Assembly: GCA_051011415.1 (NCBI GenBank)
Contig: JBPCTY010000029.1
Location: 1-9,162 of the forward strand
DNA: 9,162 bases
DNA from: SZUA-442 sp051011415
Lineage (GTDB): Bacteria; Actinomycetota; Acidimicrobiia; Spongiisociales; UBA5794
Direction of reading: 5' to 3'
Within the stretch, counting starts at the first letter, position 1. Each line of letters starts with the position of its first letter. The position numbers and the translations under genes were made by a program. Of the stretch, positions 1 to 6,881 are shown piece by piece. The notes below the pieces were generated by a model. It was not told the origin of the DNA. It ran no database searches and was given only the letters and a program-made list of their open reading frames with translations.

Positions 1-654
1 CTTGAGCAGGCAACGCCCGGCAGGGCAGTCACACGAGCAACCTTCGACATTCACCGAGGTATCCCGAAGGTCCCGGTCACCATCGACATCGACGTCACCC
101 GGCCAGGCAAGAAGGTCACACATCTCACAGGACGACTGCTGGGACCGGAGGGGGAATCGCTTCTCATGGTGTCGGCGTGGGCGATTCGTGAATCAGACGA
201 CGGCCTGCCTGTGCAGGTCCCCGATGTACCACCGTTCCCCGATCCCGAGGATTGCCCGCCGCTTGAATCGCCCTTCGGCGAGTGGACCAGCTACCTGGAC
301 GCCGTGGATGTCCGAGTTGTCTCTGGCACACCTTTTCAAGGGGGCCAGGGTGCGGTCTGGGTCCGTCAAACAGTGCCACTCATCGAGGGTGAGCAAGCTG
401 ATCCTGCCAACCTTCTCGGCCTGTTTGGCGATCTTGGCTCGGGAATCGGAGCGATCGAGAGCTTCACCACACTGCTTGGAATCAACACGGATCTGACCGT
501 ATATGCCGCCCGAAGACCCCAAGGAGACTGGATCGGATTGGAGTCCATGGTTATTTCTCATGGAAGGGGGCTAGGCATGACGGACAGTTTGATATACGAT
601 GCGTCCGGATTCGTAGGCAAGGCGAACCAGTCGATGTTTTTCGACCGCCGATGA
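1..654 (+). CDS. Acyl-CoA thioesterase-like protein, double hotdog (TesB/4HBT_3 type), 3' part
   Basis: The frame is open from the first base of the window to the TGA at 652-654, giving 217 residues; the start lies upstream. The internal ATG at 166 falls inside the conserved region and is not the start. The C-terminal half carries the pattern of TesB-like/4HBT_3 thioesterases: a W-R block (VWVRQTVPLIEGE), then DPANLLGLFGDLGSG, then INTDLTVYAARRPQGDWIGL, and a final LYD-like strand (LIYDASGFVGKANQS). The visible N-terminal part (RATFDIHRGIPKVPVTIDID, then VTRPGKKV) fits the first hotdog of a double-hotdog protein of about 260 residues. Such enzymes hydrolyse acyl-CoA to free acid and CoA in the cytoplasm. 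The substrate cannot be read from the sequence, and many actinobacterial members are uncharacterised. No clear terminator follows. Family assignment is by motif recall, not a search. Confidence 0.75.
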   Translation, partial: LEQATPGRAVTRATFDIHRGIPKVPVTIDIDVTRPGKKVTHLTGRLLGPEGESLLMVSAWAIRESDDGLPVQVPDVPPFPDPEDCPPLESPFGEWTSYLDAVDVRVVSGTPFQGGQGAVWVRQTVPLIEGEQADPANLLGLFGDLGSGIGAIESFTTLLGINTDLTVYAARRPQGDWIGLESMVISHGRGLGMTDSLIYDASGFVGKANQSMFFDRR

Positions 655-660
655 CCCTCG

Positions 661-688
661 GGAACTTCTAAGCCCCCTGAAGCGTCTT
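661..688 (+). promoter_or_regulatory. Candidate ECF-sigma-type promoter upstream of the sigma factor gene
   Basis: The sequence shows GGAACTT at 661-667 and CGTCTT at 683-688. This reads as GGAAC, 18 bases, then GTCT. ECF sigma factors of the SigE/SigH/RpoE type recognise a GGAA(C/T) -35 and a -10 core of the GTT/GTC type at about this spacing. Transcription would start near 695, giving a leader of roughly 85 bases before the sigma gene. It begins just 6 bases after the thioesterase stop. A motif of the same form lies at 2033-2059. This is a pattern match only; it could be chance or be read by another factor. A weaker RpoD-like -10, TAGGAT at 716-721, has no convincing -35. Confidence 0.35.
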
Positions 689-781
689 ATACGTGTCCGC
701 AACGAAAATCCCCCATAGGATGGCGCATCGCGGCCAGCACGCAGATGTCCACCGCACCAACATGTGAAGGAATTCACAAAG

Positions 782-1711
782 ATGACAGCACGACAGGCAC
801 TTACACCAACAGAGGTCGGTGACTCGCTCACCACATACCTCGCTGATATCGCCAACCACGAACTGCTCACGGCAGACGACGAAGTCGATCTCGCCCAGGC
901 AATCGAGTCCGGCCGCGACGCCGAAGAGAAGCTCGAAGAAGGTGGCGTCCGAGGCGCAGAGAAGGTCAAGCTTCAGCGCGCCGCCCGACGAGGCAAGGAA
1001 GCCAAGGACCGTTTCGCACAGGCGAACCTGCGTCTTGTCGTTTCACAGGCCAAGCGCTACCGCTCGCAGTACGGCATTGAGTTTGTAGACCTCATCCAAG
1101 AGGGCAACCTCGGCCTGATCCGCGCAGTCGAGAAGTTCGATTGGCGCAAGGGTTTCAAGTTTTCGACCTACGCAACATGGTGGATCCGCCAGGCAATGCA
1201 GCGTGCAGTCGCAGAGAAGTCGCGGACCGTACGTCTGCCCAACTCGCTCCACGACACCCTGTTGACCCTGAACGGCACACGCAACCGTCTCCTCTCGGAG
1301 CTCGGTCGTGAGCCAACATCAGAGGAACTCTCCGATGAGTCCGGCCTTCGCCTGGACCAGGTGCTTGAGGCGCAGCTTGTCGCAGACTCTGTGTCGCTCG
1401 AGTCACCTGTCGGTGAGGACGGCGCTGTGCTCGGAGATTTCGTGGCACACGACGATGAGGACGATCCAGTGCGCGAGACCGAGCGTGTCTCCACGATCGA
1501 GGCGCTGCGTGAGGCCATTGACCGCCTCCCAGAGCGTGAGGCCTACATCCTGTCAAAGCGTGTTGGCTTCGACGATGGAATGCCTCGGACGCATGAGGAG
1601 ATTGGCAAGCACCTCGAGCTCGGCCCAACGAGGGTCCGCTCGCTCGAGAAGCAGGCACTCTCACGCCTCCGCCACCCGGCCTTCGGCCTCCGCCAGGAAG
1701 CTGACTTCTAA
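782..1711 (+). CDS. RNA polymerase sigma factor, sigma-70 family (short RpoD/group 2-like)
   Basis: This 309-residue primary-like sigma factor directs RNA polymerase to promoters. Region 1.2 is about residues 14-44. Region 2 is about 80-150, with ANLRLVVSQAKRY, DLIQEGNLGLIRAVEKFD and the -10-binding YATWWIRQAMQRA. Region 3 is about 150-225 (RTVRLPNSLHD onward). Region 4 is about 238-300, with LPEREAYIL and a helix-turn-helix ending LSRLRHP. There is no region 1.1 and only a short non-conserved linker, unlike housekeeping SigA/RpoD, so a group 2-like alternative factor is likely. The ATG at 782 is chosen because AAGGAA (767-772) sits 9 bases upstream; an in-frame GTG at 764 lacks a ribosome site. 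The -35 helix is unusual: where E. coli RpoD has RERIRQ (584-589), this protein reads PTRVRS, so several -35-contacting residues differ. An Asp/Glu-rich stretch (DDEDD, 224-228) precedes region 4. A terminator follows. Confidence 0.92.
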   Translation: MTARQALTPTEVGDSLTTYLADIANHELLTADDEVDLAQAIESGRDAEEKLEEGGVRGAEKVKLQRAARRGKEAKDRFAQANLRLVVSQAKRYRSQYGIEFVDLIQEGNLGLIRAVEKFDWRKGFKFSTYATWWIRQAMQRAVAEKSRTVRLPNSLHDTLLTLNGTRNRLLSELGREPTSEELSDESGLRLDQVLEAQLVADSVSLESPVGEDGAVLGDFVAHDDEDDPVRETERVSTIEALREAIDRLPEREAYILSKRVGFDDGMPRTHEEIGKHLELGPTRVRSLEKQALSRLRHPAFGLRQEADF

Positions 1712-1732
1712 AGAGCCGCGTACCAACGTAGG

Positions 1733-1767
1733 AAAGGGTCGCCCGCAAGGGCGGCCCTTTCTGGTTT
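1733..1767 (+). terminator. Hairpin terminator after the sigma factor gene
   Basis: A 12-bp stem has the left arm AAAGGGTCGCCC (1733-1744) and right arm GGGCGGCCCTTT (1749-1760), with one G-U type pair and a GCAA tetraloop. It is followed by a weak T-containing tail (CTGGTTT). It starts 21 bases after the sigma stop codon. The stable GC-rich stem with an A-rich/T-rich base is typical of intrinsic termination, although the T tail is short. It separates the sigma gene from the small membrane protein gene. Confidence 0.8.
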
Positions 1768-1839
1768 CACGATGCCGAGAACGCAGGAATCTGGATGTGC
1801 TCCATAGACCCCACACACATTCAGGAGTACCGTGGAGAT

Positions 1840-2019
1840 ATGAGCAGCAACGCAGGCGCGGCAGGTGGGGGTGCGTTCTACGCACTCGGGATATTCGGAG
1901 CATTCGTCTACTTCTGGCAGCAGGCAGACTCCTTTTGGGAGTACGTGCTGTCCTTCATCCAGGGCCTGTTCTGGCCTGCATGGATGGTGTACGAAGTCTT
2001 CAGGTTCCTCGGAACCTGA
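1840..2019 (+). CDS. Small aromatic-rich membrane protein (59 aa)
   Basis: The product is 59 residues and strikingly aromatic: 17 of 59 are F, Y or W. A short Ser/Asn/Ala/Gly-rich N-terminus (1-10) is followed by a hydrophobic segment at about 11-26, a polar QQAD turn (27-30), and a second hydrophobic segment at about 32-57 that ends near an Arg. Two membrane passes, or one pass plus an amphipathic helix, are likely. The pattern of a GIFGA segment, YFWQQAD, FWEYVL, GLFWPAW and VYEVF resembles a small uncharacterised protein family I recall from Actinobacteria; no function is known to me. The start is uncertain. ATG 1840 has purine-rich patches at 1823-1827 and 1834-1837, neither ideally spaced. 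An in-frame ATG at 1795 has AGGA (1785-1788) 6 bases upstream and would add 15 polar residues. The gene stands alone between a terminator and a candidate promoter. Confidence 0.65.
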   Translation: MSSNAGAAGGGAFYALGIFGAFVYFWQQADSFWEYVLSFIQGLFWPAWMVYEVFRFLGT

Positions 2020-2032
2020 ACCGCAGCAAATC

Positions 2033-2059
2033 GGAACGATTAGCGCGTATTGAGGGTCT
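2033..2059 (+). promoter_or_regulatory. Second candidate ECF-sigma-type promoter, upstream of ald
   Basis: GGAAC lies at 2033-2037, then 18 bases, then GTCT at 2056-2059. The core and spacing match the motif at 661-688, but the bases in the spacer are unrelated. It begins 13 bases after the stop of the small membrane protein gene. It would give a leader of about 110 bases before the ald start codon at 2177. The rest of the 157-base gap (2020-2176) shows only a weak 5-bp hairpin (2062-2077) and the ald ribosome-binding site. The evidence is motif form only. Confidence 0.3.
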
Positions 2060-2176
2060 CGGCGCCGTCTGAGGCGCGGCCATTCTGCAATACTCACGCT
2101 CACTGGAAGCGGCACCGGAATCCACCGATGCGCACCAGCACATGCCCTCGAAGCATGCACGAGCTGAGGTGAGCAC

Positions 2177-3262
2177 ATGACGACCGTTGGGGTACCTACC
2201 GAGATCAAGCCTGATGAACGTCGCGTCGCCATCACCGTGCCCGGTGTGCACGAACTGGCTGTCGACGGCATCGACGTTCTGGTGCAAGCCGGTGCCGGAG
2301 AGGGCTCAGCGATCCATGACGAGGAGTTCGCGGCGGCTGGCGCGACCATTGTGAAGTCGGCAGACGATGCGTGGTCGGCCGATGTTGTCTGCAAGGTCAA
2401 AGAACCGCAAGAGTCCGAGTTTGGCTACTTGCGCAACGATCTCACGCTCTTCACCTATCTCCACCTTGCTGCATACCCGAAGGTTGCGGATGCGCTGGTC
2501 GCTTCTCGCACCACCTCCATCGCATACGAGACTGTCGAGGTAGACGGCGACCTCCCTTTGCTCGCCCCGATGAGCGAGGTCGCAGGTCGCCTGTCGGTCC
2601 AGGCCGGAGCGGCACACCTCGAAGCTCCCCATGGGGGCAGAGGAGTGATGCTCGGCGGGGTTCCTGGCGTCGCACCAGCAGATGTGGTCGTCATCGGAGG
2701 AGGACACGTTGGCTGGAACGCAGCACGTATCGCCGCAGGCATGGGTGCAGAGGTCACAATCCTCGACATCAGCGTCGATCGGCTGCGCTTTCTCGATGAT
2801 CTCCTCTTCGGACGAATGACAGGCCTCACGAGCAACCGCGCAACCGTCGCCGAAGCGGTCAAGAAAGCTGACCTTGTTATCGGAGCGGTGCTTGTCCCCG
2901 GAGCCAAGGCACCACACGTGATAACCGAGGCGCATGTGGAGTCGATGCAGCGCGGTTCGGTGATCGTCGACGTCGCCATTGATCAAGGCGGCTGCGTGGA
3001 AACAAGCAGGGAAACCTCCCACCACGAGCCGACCTTCATCAAGCATGATGTCGTGCACTATGCCGTCGGAAACATGCCGGGTGCAGTCCCCCGAACTTCC
3101 ACGTTCGCACTTACAAACGTCACCACCCCCTATCTCACGTTGCTCGCAGAGCTCGGTCTGGAGCGAGCGATCGAGGTACGACCTGAACTCCACTCGGGTG
3201 TCAATACTCGAGACGGAGAGATTGTCCACCCAGTAGTGAGGACAGCTCTCGGGGCTGCGTAA
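2177..3262 (+). CDS. ald: Alanine dehydrogenase
   Basis: The protein is 361 residues, close to the family's usual 370. The enzyme interconverts L-alanine and pyruvate plus ammonia with NAD(H). Some family members also aminate glyoxylate to glycine. Key residues are present at the expected places: R15 in DERRVA, K75 in KVKEP, H96 in TYLHLA, and D269 in VDVAIDQGG. The nucleotide-binding loop is GGGHVG (174-179), followed by the acidic ILD end of the second strand (D197). The family blocks APMSEVAGR, IGAVLVPGAKAP, ETSR.T.HH.P and VGNMPGAVPRTSTFALTN are all intact. GAGGTGAG at 2166-2173 is a good ribosome-binding site for the ATG at 2177. The gene has its own intergenic regions on both sides, so it is probably monocistronic. 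No AldR/Lrp-type regulator gene is adjacent. Confidence 0.96.
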   Translation: MTTVGVPTEIKPDERRVAITVPGVHELAVDGIDVLVQAGAGEGSAIHDEEFAAAGATIVKSADDAWSADVVCKVKEPQESEFGYLRNDLTLFTYLHLAAYPKVADALVASRTTSIAYETVEVDGDLPLLAPMSEVAGRLSVQAGAAHLEAPHGGRGVMLGGVPGVAPADVVVIGGGHVGWNAARIAAGMGAEVTILDISVDRLRFLDDLLFGRMTGLTSNRATVAEAVKKADLVIGAVLVPGAKAPHVITEAHVESMQRGSVIVDVAIDQGGCVETSRETSHHEPTFIKHDVVHYAVGNMPGAVPRTSTFALTNVTTPYLTLLAELGLERAIEVRPELHSGVNTRDGEIVHPVVRTALGAA

Positions 3263-3265
3263 CAA

Positions 3266-3302
3266 GTGCTGCCAGCACAGTTCACCACAACATGGTGTTG
3301 TG
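3266..3302 (+). repeat. Two inverted repeats just after ald (possible weak terminator)
   Basis: Starting 4 bases after the ald stop, GTGCTG-C-CAGCAC forms a 13-base palindrome (3266-3278). Eight bases on, CACAACA-TGG-TGTTGTG forms a second one with 7-base arms (3286-3302). The second can fold as a 6-bp stem with a 5-base loop. Neither is followed by a T-run, so intrinsic termination would be weak. They might instead be protein-binding sites or mRNA 3' end structures. The repeats are directly visible; their role is inferred. Confidence 0.45.
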
Positions 3303-3337
3303 CACCCGTCGCTGAATTCGTTCGGTGGTGTCAGCCC

Positions 3338-3362
3338 TAGAATCTTGAGTGTTCACTCAAGA
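3338..3362 (+). promoter_or_regulatory. fadIJ promoter -10 and overlapping palindromic operator
   Basis: A palindrome with 9-base arms, TCTTGAGTG (3343-3351) and CACTCAAGA (3354-3362), flanks a TT centre. Two further outer bases on each side also pair after one mismatch. The hexamer TAGAAT (3338-3343), which matches the -10 consensus at 5 of 6 positions, abuts the left arm. Transcription would therefore start inside the palindrome, about 24 bases before the fadI ATG. I see no good -35 about 17 bases upstream. A palindrome over the start site of a fatty-acid degradation operon is the usual layout for a TetR- or GntR-family repressor released by acyl-CoA. The regulator is not encoded in this window, and its family is inference. 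Confidence 0.6.
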
Positions 3363-3373
3363 ATCGAGCTCTC

Positions 3374-4669
3374 ATGGCCAAAGCCCCAAAGGGAAGACGC
3401 GTCGCGATCGTTGACGGCCTTCGCACACCGTTTGCGAAATCCGGCACCGCATACAGGGACATCTCGACGCTCGCACTCTCGAGCACCGTTGTGTCCGAGC
3501 TGCTTGCGAGGAGTGGGCTGAACGGCGAACAGGTCGACCGGGTCGTGTACGGCTCCGTTGTTCAAGACGTTGCCGCACCAAACATCGCCAGAGAGATCGT
3601 GCTCGCAGGGCCGTTCCCCGAGAACACCGATGCATACTCAGTTACCCGCGCGTGTGCGACGTCTACCCAATCCGTTGTGAACGCAGCGCAAGCGATCATG
3701 CTTGGTGAAGCTGACGTCGTTATCGCAGGTGGTGCTGATTCGCTCAGCAAGCCACCAATCACCTACTCCGATACGTTCGTGGATGCACTCATGCGAGCCA
3801 ACTCGGCAAGGGATCTGCCGTCAAAGGCCAAGGCTTTCTCAAAAGTACGCCCAAAGGATCTTGCCCCGGTTCCTCCGGCGATCGCTGAGCGATCGACTGG
3901 AGAGACGATGGGCGACAGCGCGGAGAAGATGGCGAAGGCAAACGGCATCACTCGTGAGGCACAGGATGACTATGCGGCCGGCTCACACGCCAAGGCATTG
4001 TCTGCATGGGCCGAAGGCATCTTCGATGACGAGGTCATGCCGTATCACCTGCCTCCCAGATTCAAGGACACGGTTGAGCGCGACACGATTCCGCGGGATG
4101 ATTCCACTCCGGAGAAGCTTGCAGGCCTCAAGCCGGTGTTCGATCGCAAGTACGGCTCAGTGACGGCTGCGAACTCGTCTCCGCTCACCGATGGTGCCTC
4201 CGCAACGTTGCTGATGGCCGAAGAAGCAGCCGAGGCCCTCGGAATCCAGCCTCTCGCCTACATCAAGTCGTATGCCTTTGCGGCTCTGGATCCGAACTGG
4301 CAGCTTCTGATGGGACCAGCCATCGCGACCCCAATCGCCCTTGATAGGGCGGGCATGAAACTCAGCGATCTTGACCTGGTGGATATGCATGAGGCCTTCG
4401 CTGCCCAGGTGCTTTCGAACGTGCAGGCCTTCGGCTCAGCCGAGTTTGCAAAGGAGCATCTCGGCAGGGACGAGGCGATCGGCGAGATCGACGAAGCAAG
4501 CTTCAACATCTACGGGGGAAGCATCTCGATCGGCCATCCGTTTGGTGCGACGGGAGCAAGACAGATCAACACGATGGCGAACGAGCTCAACCGCCGCGGC
4601 GGAGGAACTGCCCTCGTGACGCAATGTGCGGCCGGTGGCTTGGGTGCCGCTGTGATTCTGGAGCGATGA
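3374..4669 (+). CDS. fadI: Acetyl-CoA acyltransferase (3-ketoacyl-CoA thiolase, FadI type)
   Basis: This 431-residue thiolase catalyses the last step of beta-oxidation: CoA-dependent cleavage of 3-ketoacyl-CoA to acetyl-CoA and a shortened acyl-CoA. It resembles E. coli FadI along its whole length (FadI is 436 residues, from memory), including RTPFAKSGTAY near the N-terminus, EAPN/APN-IAREIVL, LMPVPPA-like LAPVPPA, and FNIYGGSI near the end. Catalytic residues are visible: nucleophile C94 in RACATS, H339 in DMHEAFAAQ, H388 in GHPFGATGAR, and C418 in the TQCAAGGLG block. The ATG at 3374 has only a weak ribosome site, with a short predicted leader. The stop TGA lies just before the fadJ start, so the two genes are co-transcribed and their products should form the thiolase and multifunctional subunits of one trifunctional complex. 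The palindrome upstream suggests repression in the absence of fatty acids. Confidence 0.95.
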   Translation: MAKAPKGRRVAIVDGLRTPFAKSGTAYRDISTLALSSTVVSELLARSGLNGEQVDRVVYGSVVQDVAAPNIAREIVLAGPFPENTDAYSVTRACATSTQSVVNAAQAIMLGEADVVIAGGADSLSKPPITYSDTFVDALMRANSARDLPSKAKAFSKVRPKDLAPVPPAIAERSTGETMGDSAEKMAKANGITREAQDDYAAGSHAKALSAWAEGIFDDEVMPYHLPPRFKDTVERDTIPRDDSTPEKLAGLKPVFDRKYGSVTAANSSPLTDGASATLLMAEEAAEALGIQPLAYIKSYAFAALDPNWQLLMGPAIATPIALDRAGMKLSDLDLVDMHEAFAAQVLSNVQAFGSAEFAKEHLGRDEAIGEIDEASFNIYGGSISIGHPFGATGARQINTMANELNRRGGGTALVTQCAAGGLGAAVILER

Positions 4670-4671
4670 CC

Positions 4672-6825
4672 ATGACGTACGACAACTTCACACTCGACAT
4701 CTCAGACGACGGAGTCGCAACGGTCATGATCGACCGGGCAGACGAGTCCATCAACACGCTCGGGGTTGCTCTCGTCACCGAGCTCGCAGCAATCGTGGAA
4801 AGGCTCGAACAGGACGATGTTCTGGCTGTCGTGATCGGATCCGCCAAGCAGGACTTTCTCGCCGGCGCCGACATTCGGATGTTCGACGACTTTGAGACAC
4901 CAGACGATGTGTTGGATGCCTTGCAGGCGTCCCACGACATCTACAACAGGATCGAGGCACTCCATCAGAAGGCTGGCAAGCCTGTCGTTGCAGCGATCAA
5001 CGGAGCGTGCCTCGGTGGTGGCCTCGAGCTGGCCATGACGGCATCAATGCGCATCTGCACCAACAGCACCAAGACACAACTCGGTCAACCCGAGGTCCAG
5101 ATCGGCGTGATTCCTGCCGCAGGCGGCACACAACGTCTTCCAGAGCTGGTCGGTATCGCTGCGGCGCTCGAGATGATCGTTGGTGGTCGCCCAGCGAGAC
5201 CGCGAAAGGCGAAGAAGCTTGGTCTCGTGGATGAGGTCGTGCCGGAAGAGGTTCTGATCGAGATCGCACAGAAGCGCGCCTTCGAGGCCATCGACGCAGA
5301 GCCGCCAGACCGTGTCATCGCATTGAACGTGTCCTCACAGAACCTCCAGAAGATTGCTCTGGAGAAGAACGCACCCGGTCGATCGCTTCTCTTCAAGAAG
5401 GCGTCAGAGACAATGCTCGACAAGACCAAAGGTCACTACCCAGCTCCGAAGCGCGCCATCGAAGCCATCCGCATTGGAGTCGAGCAGGGCCGCGAGGCAG
5501 GGTTTGCGGCTGAGATGCGGTTCTTCGCTGAGCTCGTGTTCACGCCGGAGTCGAAGGCCCTCCGATCGATCTTCTTTGCCACGCAGGAACTCAAATCGGA
5601 CTCCGGTGTTGATTCGGACGCCGAGCCACGACCGATTACCAACGTTGCAGTCCTCGGCGGCGGGCTGATGGGTGGCGGGATCGCTGCCGTGTCCGCAATC
5701 AATGCCGAGACGAACGTTCGGATCAAGGAAATCGATCAGGCCGGCGTCGGGCGGGGACTCGGGTATGTGTCGAAGGTCCTCTCGAAACGAGCGAAGCGTC
5801 GGCGAATGTCACCATTCGAGGTCGACAAGGTGCACAACCGGGTTACGGGTTCCGTGACATGGGATGGGTATGCGTCGACCGATCTGGTCATAGAGGCAGT
5901 GTTCGAGGATCTTGAGGTCAAACGCGACATCGTGAAACAGGTCGAGGCGATCGTCGGCGATGACACGATCTTTGCCTCGAACACGTCGTCGCTCCCGATA
6001 TCCGACATCGCCGAGGCGAGCTCGCGGCCCGAGACTGTGGTCGGGATGCACTACTTCTCGCCAGTTGAGAAGATGCCACTCCTCGAGGTCATCACCACGG
6101 ACAAGACCGCTGACTGGGTCACGGCGACCGCCGTCCAAGAGGGAAAGAATCAGGGGAAGACGGTCATCGTTGTCAACGACGGGCCCGGCTTCTACACATC
6201 GAGGGTTCTCGCCCCGTACTCGCTCGAAGCTGCCTTCCTCCTTGAGGAGGGAGCCTCCGTCGACGACATCGACGGTGCGATGACTTCGTGGGGATTCCCG
6301 GTCGGGCCGCTTCTTCTCGGAGACGAAGTCGGCATAGACGTGGCAGCGCATGTTGGCGAGACGATGGTCGAGGCCTTCGGCGATCGCATGCGCGGACCCG
6401 ACATCATGCAGGCGCTGATCGATGACGATCGCAAGGGGAGAAAGAACGGCAGAGGCTTTTACACCTATTCGAAAGGTGAGCGCGGAGAGGCGGATGACTC
6501 TGTGTACGCCGTTCTCGGTCTTGGCCAACCCAGCGGCGTCGCCCGTGCGTTGATTCAGGAAAGGATCGCCCTGGCATTCATCAACGAGGCAGCCCTTTGC
6601 CTGCAGGATGGAATCCTGAGATCAGCTCGGGACGGCGATATCGGTGCGGTGTTCGGCGTCGGCTATCCACCGTTCCGCGGCGGACCGTTCTTCACCATCG
6701 ACAAGATGGGTGCAGATGTTGTCGTCGCCAGACTCCGGAACCTCGCTGACACCTACGGCGAGCGCTTCGAACCGGCATCGATCCTCGTCGATCACGCTGA
6801 CAGCGGTGAAGCCTTCCGCGGCTAG
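4672..6825 (+). CDS. fadJ: Multifunctional fatty-acid oxidation protein: enoyl-CoA hydratase / 3-hydroxyacyl-CoA dehydrogenase
   Basis: This 717-residue fused protein has the usual length for FadJ/FadB alpha subunits. Residues about 1-190 form the enoyl-CoA hydratase domain: oxyanion-hole block FLAGADIRMF (62-71), INGACLGGGLELAM with catalytic E119, and GQPEVQIGVIPAAGGTQRLP with E141. About 320-500 is the NAD-binding domain of 3-hydroxyacyl-CoA dehydrogenase (VAVLGGGLMGGGIA, then SNTSSLPISDIA), with catalytic H460 in GMHYFSP and E472 12 residues on. About 500-717 holds the C-terminal dehydrogenase domains (VVNDGPGFYTSR and GFGVGYPPFRGGPF-like FGVGYPPFRGGPF). It hydrates enoyl-CoA and oxidises the product with NAD+, passing it to FadI. 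ATG 4672 is preferred because GGAG (4660-4663) is 8 bases away. An in-frame ATG at 4666 would overlap the fadI stop by 4 bases but leaves only 2 bases to that site. Either way the genes are translationally coupled. Confidence 0.96.
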   Translation: MTYDNFTLDISDDGVATVMIDRADESINTLGVALVTELAAIVERLEQDDVLAVVIGSAKQDFLAGADIRMFDDFETPDDVLDALQASHDIYNRIEALHQKAGKPVVAAINGACLGGGLELAMTASMRICTNSTKTQLGQPEVQIGVIPAAGGTQRLPELVGIAAALEMIVGGRPARPRKAKKLGLVDEVVPEEVLIEIAQKRAFEAIDAEPPDRVIALNVSSQNLQKIALEKNAPGRSLLFKKASETMLDKTKGHYPAPKRAIEAIRIGVEQGREAGFAAEMRFFAELVFTPESKALRSIFFATQELKSDSGVDSDAEPRPITNVAVLGGGLMGGGIAAVSAINAETNVRIKEIDQAGVGRGLGYVSKVLSKRAKRRRMSPFEVDKVHNRVTGSVTWDGYASTDLVIEAVFEDLEVKRDIVKQVEAIVGDDTIFASNTSSLPISDIAEASSRPETVVGMHYFSPVEKMPLLEVITTDKTADWVTATAVQEGKNQGKTVIVVNDGPGFYTSRVLAPYSLEAAFLLEEGASVDDIDGAMTSWGFPVGPLLLGDEVGIDVAAHVGETMVEAFGDRMRGPDIMQALIDDDRKGRKNGRGFYTYSKGERGEADDSVYAVLGLGQPSGVARALIQERIALAFINEAALCLQDGILRSARDGDIGAVFGVGYPPFRGGPFFTIDKMGADVVVARLRNLADTYGERFEPASILVDHADSGEAFRG

Positions 6826-6867
6826 CTGACGAATCACCAACCGGCCACCCAGTGACGATCCGTTCGT

Positions 6868-6873
6868 TACGCT
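6868..6873 (+). promoter_or_regulatory. Possible -10 element for a near-leaderless E2 transcript
   Basis: TACGCT fits the TANNNT form of an actinobacterial -10 and ends 8 bases before the E2 ATG at 6882. No Shine-Dalgarno sequence is seen in that space. This layout is what a leaderless mRNA would show. There is no recognisable -35 at 16-18 bases upstream, and the gap after fadJ is only 56 bases, so read-through from fadIJ is equally possible. Confidence 0.25.
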
Positions 6874-6881
6874 GGTTGACC

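Noticed and set aside
764..781. GTG at 764 as the sigma factor start
   Set aside because: It has no ribosome-binding site, while the purine-rich AAGGAA just downstream is well placed for the ATG at 782.
1155..1748. A 197-codon Arg-rich open frame on the minus strand opposite the sigma factor gene
   Set aside because: Its composition is typical of antisense reading of GC-rich coding DNA, and it runs from the terminator stem into the sigma gene.
2062..2077. GCGCC-GTCTGA-GGCGC hairpin upstream of ald, considered as a terminator or riboswitch stem
   Set aside because: It has only 5 pairs with no T-run and no surrounding conserved riboswitch-like structure.
2306..3265. A 319-codon open frame on the minus strand opposite ald
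   Set aside because: The plus-strand Ald is a full-length, motif-perfect family member. The antisense translation is Cys/His-rich with no recognisable domain, as expected from codon bias in GC-rich DNA.
4624..4671. Upstream extension of fadJ to 4624
   Set aside because: It would overlap the conserved C-terminus of FadI by 46 bases and adds residues with no family counterpart. The starts at 4666 and 4672 are far more plausible.
5809..6528. A 239-codon open frame on the minus strand inside fadJ
   Set aside because: It lies opposite the intact dehydrogenase domain of FadJ and shows no domain or start signal of its own.
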